Assembly (NCBI GenBank): GCA_030696465.1
Contig: JAUYSE010000065.1
Span: forward strand, 1 to 8,567
Direction: 5' to 3'
Length of the DNA: 8,567 bases
Origin: Legionellaceae bacterium
GTDB taxonomy: Bacteria > Pseudomonadota > Gammaproteobacteria > Legionellales > Legionellaceae
The notes beneath the pieces were generated by a model. It made no database searches, was not told the origin of the DNA, and saw only the letters and a program-made list of their open reading frames with translations. The position numbers and the translations under genes are program-made. Below are positions 6,035-8,567 of this stretch, piece by piece. Position 1 is the stretch's first letter. The number at the start of each line of letters is the position of its first letter.

Positions 6035-8567
6035 TTACTCCATCCCCACGGGGACACTTAAATCTTGAATAAACAACAACCCTACTGGTGTTCCAGAGGC
6101 CAACTCTATGGTTTTGGGTCTATGCACTTGCTCTTGCACAAGTTGTCCCCAGTTTTTCCCAACTGTTGACAAGCCAATCACCGCATTTTCTAGTGCCGAA
6201 CGATTGATACCTTGTTGGACTGTAATATTATCGCCTCCTCCTGTTCCGCCAATAGTTACCGTAGTATCAGCAGCCTGAAAAGCATTACCGAACCCTTCGA
6301 TAAACGAGGAAGCAAACAATGAGCCATACCGTAACAAATAATGATGATCCACCCTAGTCGCTAAGGCGGTACGTGCAGTATCTGGATCGACCGCATATGC
6401 AGACATACTCACCACATGATTCACGCCGGGAATACTCAAGGTGTTGAAGGTTATCGCCATCTTATCTGAGTTTGGTGCAACAGTAAAACTCCCTATAATT
6501 TTAGAGTTTTTCAACTTACCCGCAACAATGGTCCCTAATACAGGCCCTGGCTCATCACTATTAATAGCCGTATCGATGACCGCAAACAATATATCGCCTG
6601 TTTTCACAACAAGCTCTTTCGAGCCACCAGAACCGCTTTTATTGGATGAGCCAGAGGCATTGTGGTTTTGAGATCCGCCATTTGTACCGCCTTTTCCTCC
6701 TGAACCAGAACCAGAACCAGAACCACCACCACTACCTCCTACATACATTTGTGCAGGTACGGTTTTCCAGGCTTGTAACAATTGACTTGCCGCTGAACTC
6801 ATTTCAGAGGCTCTCTGTTGTATGTTTTGTTGATATTTTTGCTCTAACATTTGCCGTTTTTGTCTGGCCATCACCGACTGTAGACCTTGCGTACGCGATC
6901 TACTCGCATTTGACATACCAGCCGACTCCATGTTATTCGGAGCCAACGCACCTATATTTTTCGGGGAAATTCCTGCCGCTTGCAATGTAGCCGGGCTATA
7001 TCCCGCATCTTGAATAGCCTCCTGACTAAACCCTGCTTTCTTTAAAGCCTCCGGCGAAAAACCCGCTGCCTCTAGCTCTTTAGCAGAAAACCCTGCCTCT
7101 TTTAAGGCTTTGGCAGAAAATCCTGCTGATTTTAACTCTGCCGCAGAAAATCCTGCCGCTTTTAGTTCACTAGCAGAAAATCCTGCTTCTTTTAGTTGCG
7201 CAGCTGAATATCCTGCTGCTTTTAATTCTGCTGCAGAAAATCCTGCCTCTCGTAAATTTCGAGCAGAAAATCCTGCCTCTTTCAATGCTGCCGCAGAAAA
7301 TCCAGCATTACGTAATTCAGACGCGGTAAACCCCGCTGCTTTTAATTCAGCAGCTGAATATCCTGCTTCTTTCAATGCTGACGCACTACATCCTAACGTT
7401 TCTCGAATGGTCATTGCAGAAACACCTTTTGCTCGCGCCTCACGTAAAGAGGCCACATCGCAACTCTGCGGGATATTCGCAGTAGCGGAGGCAACCATTG
7501 GTGTCATTTGATGCGCGGAAGCAATCTCTTGCGGAGAAAATCCTGCCATTTCCAGATCTGAATCACTAAACCCGGCTGCATGTAAACTAGCAGCAGAACA
7601 ATTGGCATATTTTTTGATTAATAAGGCACTTACTCCAGCCGCACGTTCTTTCTGTATCGCATCTACACTACAGCCTGCAGCCTTAATCTGATCGGCGGTT
7701 ACCCCTGGCGGCAACACTTCATTCGCCGCCTGAATTTCATCCGGAGAAAAGCCTGCTTTTTCAAGATCAGCATTATTGAATCCTGCCATTCGCAATGCGG
7801 TAGCAGAGCAACCTGCCTGTTCATGAATAAGCTTAGCACTCACCCCGGCATCATATTCTTTTTTCAAGGCTGCTGGGCTACAACCTGCCGCTTTGATATC
7901 CGCCAAGGTCATTCCTGGTGGTAGTCCTTCATTAGCTAAAGCAATATCTTGCGGAGAAAACCCAGCCGCCGAAAGTTCTTCATCACTAAAACCCGCAGCA
8001 TGTAACGCTGTCGCAGAGCAGTGTGCATACGTACTAATTGCCGCAGCACTTACCCCAGCTGCACGCTCTTTCTTTATTGCATCTACACTACAACCCGCCG
8101 CCGCAATACTTTCTGGCGTAAAACCTGCTGGGAGTACCTGATGCGCAACGGCAATCTCTTGCGGAGAAAATCCTGCTGCCGCAAGCTCATCGTCACTAAA
8201 TCCGCCAGCATGTAATGCCATCGCAGAACAATGTGCATACATACGAATTGCTGCAGCACTTACCCCGGCCGCACGCTCTTTCTGTATCGCGTCTGCACTA
8301 CAGCCTGCCGCCGCAATACTGTCTGGCGTAACGCCTGATGGGAGCGCTAAAGATTCTGCTGCTAACTCTGCTTTCTGAATTTGCGCTGGAGCATAACCGG
8401 CCGCAGCCAATTCTGCAGGAGAAAATCCCGCATGTAATAAATCTTTAGCGGAAAATCCTGCTGCCCGTAAATCCGCGGCGGTAAAGCCAGCATTACGTAA
8501 CTCGGCCGCTGTAAAGCCGGCATCTTTTAGATCTTTTGCCGTAAATCCTGCTGCGCGTAAAGCACTC
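6035..8567 (-). CDS. icmE: IcmE/DotG, VirB10-like channel protein with long repeat domain (N-terminus missing)
   Basis: The frame is open from the right edge (first complete codon at 8566) to a TAA at 6037-6035, giving 843 visible residues. In order it has decapeptide repeats of AGFSAxELKx type, five 70-residue higher-order repeats, 14 more decapeptides, a Gln/Lys-rich likely helical segment (around 6800-6900), a Gly/Ser-rich linker, and a C-terminal domain of about 194 residues. That domain carries TGDILFAVID, GTIVAGKL and GLLFIQDL signatures of the TrbI/VirB10-like DotG family. DotG spans from the inner membrane to the outer-membrane dome and forms the core of the Dot/Icm channel; L. pneumophila DotG is about 1,050 residues and also has a repeat-rich middle. 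The N-terminus with its membrane anchor should lie to the right. A TTG at 8410 could be mistaken for a start, but the repeats continue unbroken upstream of it. Confidence 0.95.
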   Translation of the reverse strand, partial: SALRAAGFTAKDLKDAGFTAAELRNAGFTAADLRAAGFSAKDLLHAGFSPAELAAAGYAPAQIQKAELAAESLALPSGVTPDSIAAAGCSADAIQKERAAGVSAAAIRMYAHCSAMALHAGGFSDDELAAAGFSPQEIAVAHQVLPAGFTPESIAAAGCSVDAIKKERAAGVSAAAISTYAHCSATALHAAGFSDEELSAAGFSPQDIALANEGLPPGMTLADIKAAGCSPAALKKEYDAGVSAKLIHEQAGCSATALRMAGFNNADLEKAGFSPDEIQAANEVLPPGVTADQIKAAGCSVDAIQKERAAGVSALLIKKYANCSAASLHAAGFSDSDLEMAGFSPQEIASAHQMTPMVASATANIPQSCDVASLREARAKGVSAMTIRETLGCSASALKEAGYSAAELKAAGFTASELRNAGFSAAALKEAGFSARNLREAGFSAAELKAAGYSAAQLKEAGFSASELKAAGFSAAELKSAGFSAKALKEAGFSAKELEAAGFSPEALKKAGFSQEAIQDAGYSPATLQAAGISPKNIGALAPNNMESAGMSNASRSRTQGLQSVMARQKRQMLEQKYQQNIQQRASEMSSAASQLLQAWKTVPAQMYVGGSGGGSGSGSGSGGKGGTNGGSQNHNASGSSNKSGSGGSKELVVKTGDILFAVIDTAINSDEPGPVLGTIVAGKLKNSKIIGSFTVAPNSDKMAITFNTLSIPGVNHVVSMSAYAVDPDTARTALATRVDHHYLLRYGSLFASSFIEGFGNAFQAADTTVTIGGTGGGDNITVQQGINRSALENAVIGLSTVGKNWGQLVQEQVHRPKTIELASGTPVGLLFIQDLSVPVGME
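6038..6619 (-). other. VirB10/TrbI-like C-terminal domain of IcmE
   Basis: This segment encodes the terminal 194 residues from KELVVKTGD to PVGME. In the DotG family this domain builds the outer-membrane-proximal part of the channel. It is non-repetitive and has no cysteine. A short Gly-rich insertion (IGGTGGGDN, near 6220-6250) falls in its middle. Confidence 0.85.
6620..6742 (-). repeat. Gly/Ser/Asn-rich linker in IcmE
   Basis: About 41 residues, almost all Gly, Ser, Asn or Lys, join the helical segment to the VirB10-like domain. They are expected to be disordered. Part of the linker is encoded by a short hexanucleotide tandem repeat at 6702-6725, which offers a route for length change by slippage in steps of two residues. 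Confidence 0.8.
6702..6725 (-). repeat. Hexanucleotide tandem repeat, four exact copies
   Basis: Four exact copies of GAACCA (plus strand) are read on the minus strand as alternating Gly and Ser codons. A gain or loss of one unit keeps frame and changes the linker by a Gly-Ser pair. Confidence 0.9.
6947..7366 (-). repeat. Array of 14 decapeptide repeats in IcmE
   Basis: Fourteen in-register 30-base units encode variants of AGFSAxxLKx: A-G-[FY]-S-A, then two variable residues, Leu and a polar or charged residue. The last units drift (AGISPKNIGA). Alternating Phe and Leu every five residues resembles pentapeptide-repeat spacing, so a repeated beta-helical or other solenoid fold is possible. 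This array is the most uniform part of the visible protein. Confidence 0.9.
7295..8344 (-). repeat. Five 70-residue (210-base) higher-order repeats in IcmE
   Basis: The units run 8344-8135, 8134-7925, 7924-7715, 7714-7505 and 7504-7295 without insertion or deletion. Units 1-4 begin LPxGxT, carry AAGCS at position 15, GVSA at 27-30, a second Cys at 39, and end with AGFSP-[QD]-[ED]-I. Unit 5 has lost the LPxG start but keeps Cys15, GVSA and Cys39 in register, and its end merges into the decapeptide array. Each unit equals seven decapeptides, so the long repeat arose from the short one. Confidence 0.92.
8345..8567 (-). repeat. Upstream decapeptide repeats of IcmE, continuing off the right edge
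   Basis: Six full units follow a half unit at the edge, for example AGFTAKDLKD and AGFTAAELRN, with Thr more often at the fourth position than in the downstream array. The last full unit (AGYAPAQIQK) is followed by nine divergent residues leading into the first 70-residue unit. None of these repeats contains Cys. Confidence 0.88.

Noticed and set aside
7110..7511. Plus-strand open frame encoding a repeated AENPASFN-type protein
   Set aside because: It is the antisense shadow of the 30-base IcmE repeats, which keep all three-base registers open; the minus-strand frame matches the DotG family.
8402..8410. TTG at 8410 as the start of the large repeat protein
   Set aside because: The frame and the decapeptide repeats continue upstream to the window edge, so the protein is simply cut by the window.
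6947..8567. 30-base regular repeats as a possible CRISPR array
   Set aside because: There are no unique spacers; the units are contiguous, coding and in frame within IcmE.

Overview
The window is a slice of a Dot/Icm (type IVB) secretion locus, read entirely on the minus strand. From right to left, in the direction of transcription, it holds icmE/dotG (start off the right edge), icmG/dotF, icmC/dotE, three tandem icmD/dotP paralogs, icmJ/dotN and icmB/dotO (end off the left edge). This is the gene order of Legionella pneumophila region II (icmE-G-C-D-J-B) and of the related IncI plasmid tra genes. Chromosomal Dot/Icm genes in this order, with moderately AT-rich DNA, suggest a gammaproteobacterium of the Legionellales (Legionella, Coxiella, Rickettsiella, Aquicella or Berkiella type). 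The sequence alone does not fix the genus.

Region by region: 6035-8567 is the repeat-rich middle and VirB10-like C-terminus of IcmE. 5228-6007 is IcmG, with one membrane segment, a coiled coil and a C-terminal domain. 4663-5220 is IcmC. 3223-4525 holds three IcmD copies; the two downstream ones are almost identical in their central DNA and overlap by ATGA. 2601-3215 is the zinc-binding IcmJ. 1-2531 is the VirB4-class ATPase IcmB. The only gaps are 173, 137 and 69 bases plus very short spacers. I saw no mobile element, tRNA, rRNA or CRISPR.

The products fit one machine. IcmE and IcmG belong to the envelope-spanning core complex, IcmC and IcmD are small inner-membrane parts, IcmB is the cytoplasmic ATPase, and IcmJ joins the DotL coupling complex that recruits effectors.

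The unusual content is (i) amplification of icmD to three copies, two apparently homogenised recently; (ii) a two-helix membrane module seen once in each IcmD and twice inside IcmC, giving five modules in a row; (iii) a 70-residue higher-order repeat in IcmE that carries all of its visible cysteines at two fixed positions; and (iv) similar leader DNA ahead of icmD copies 2 and 3, suggesting that leader and gene were duplicated together.
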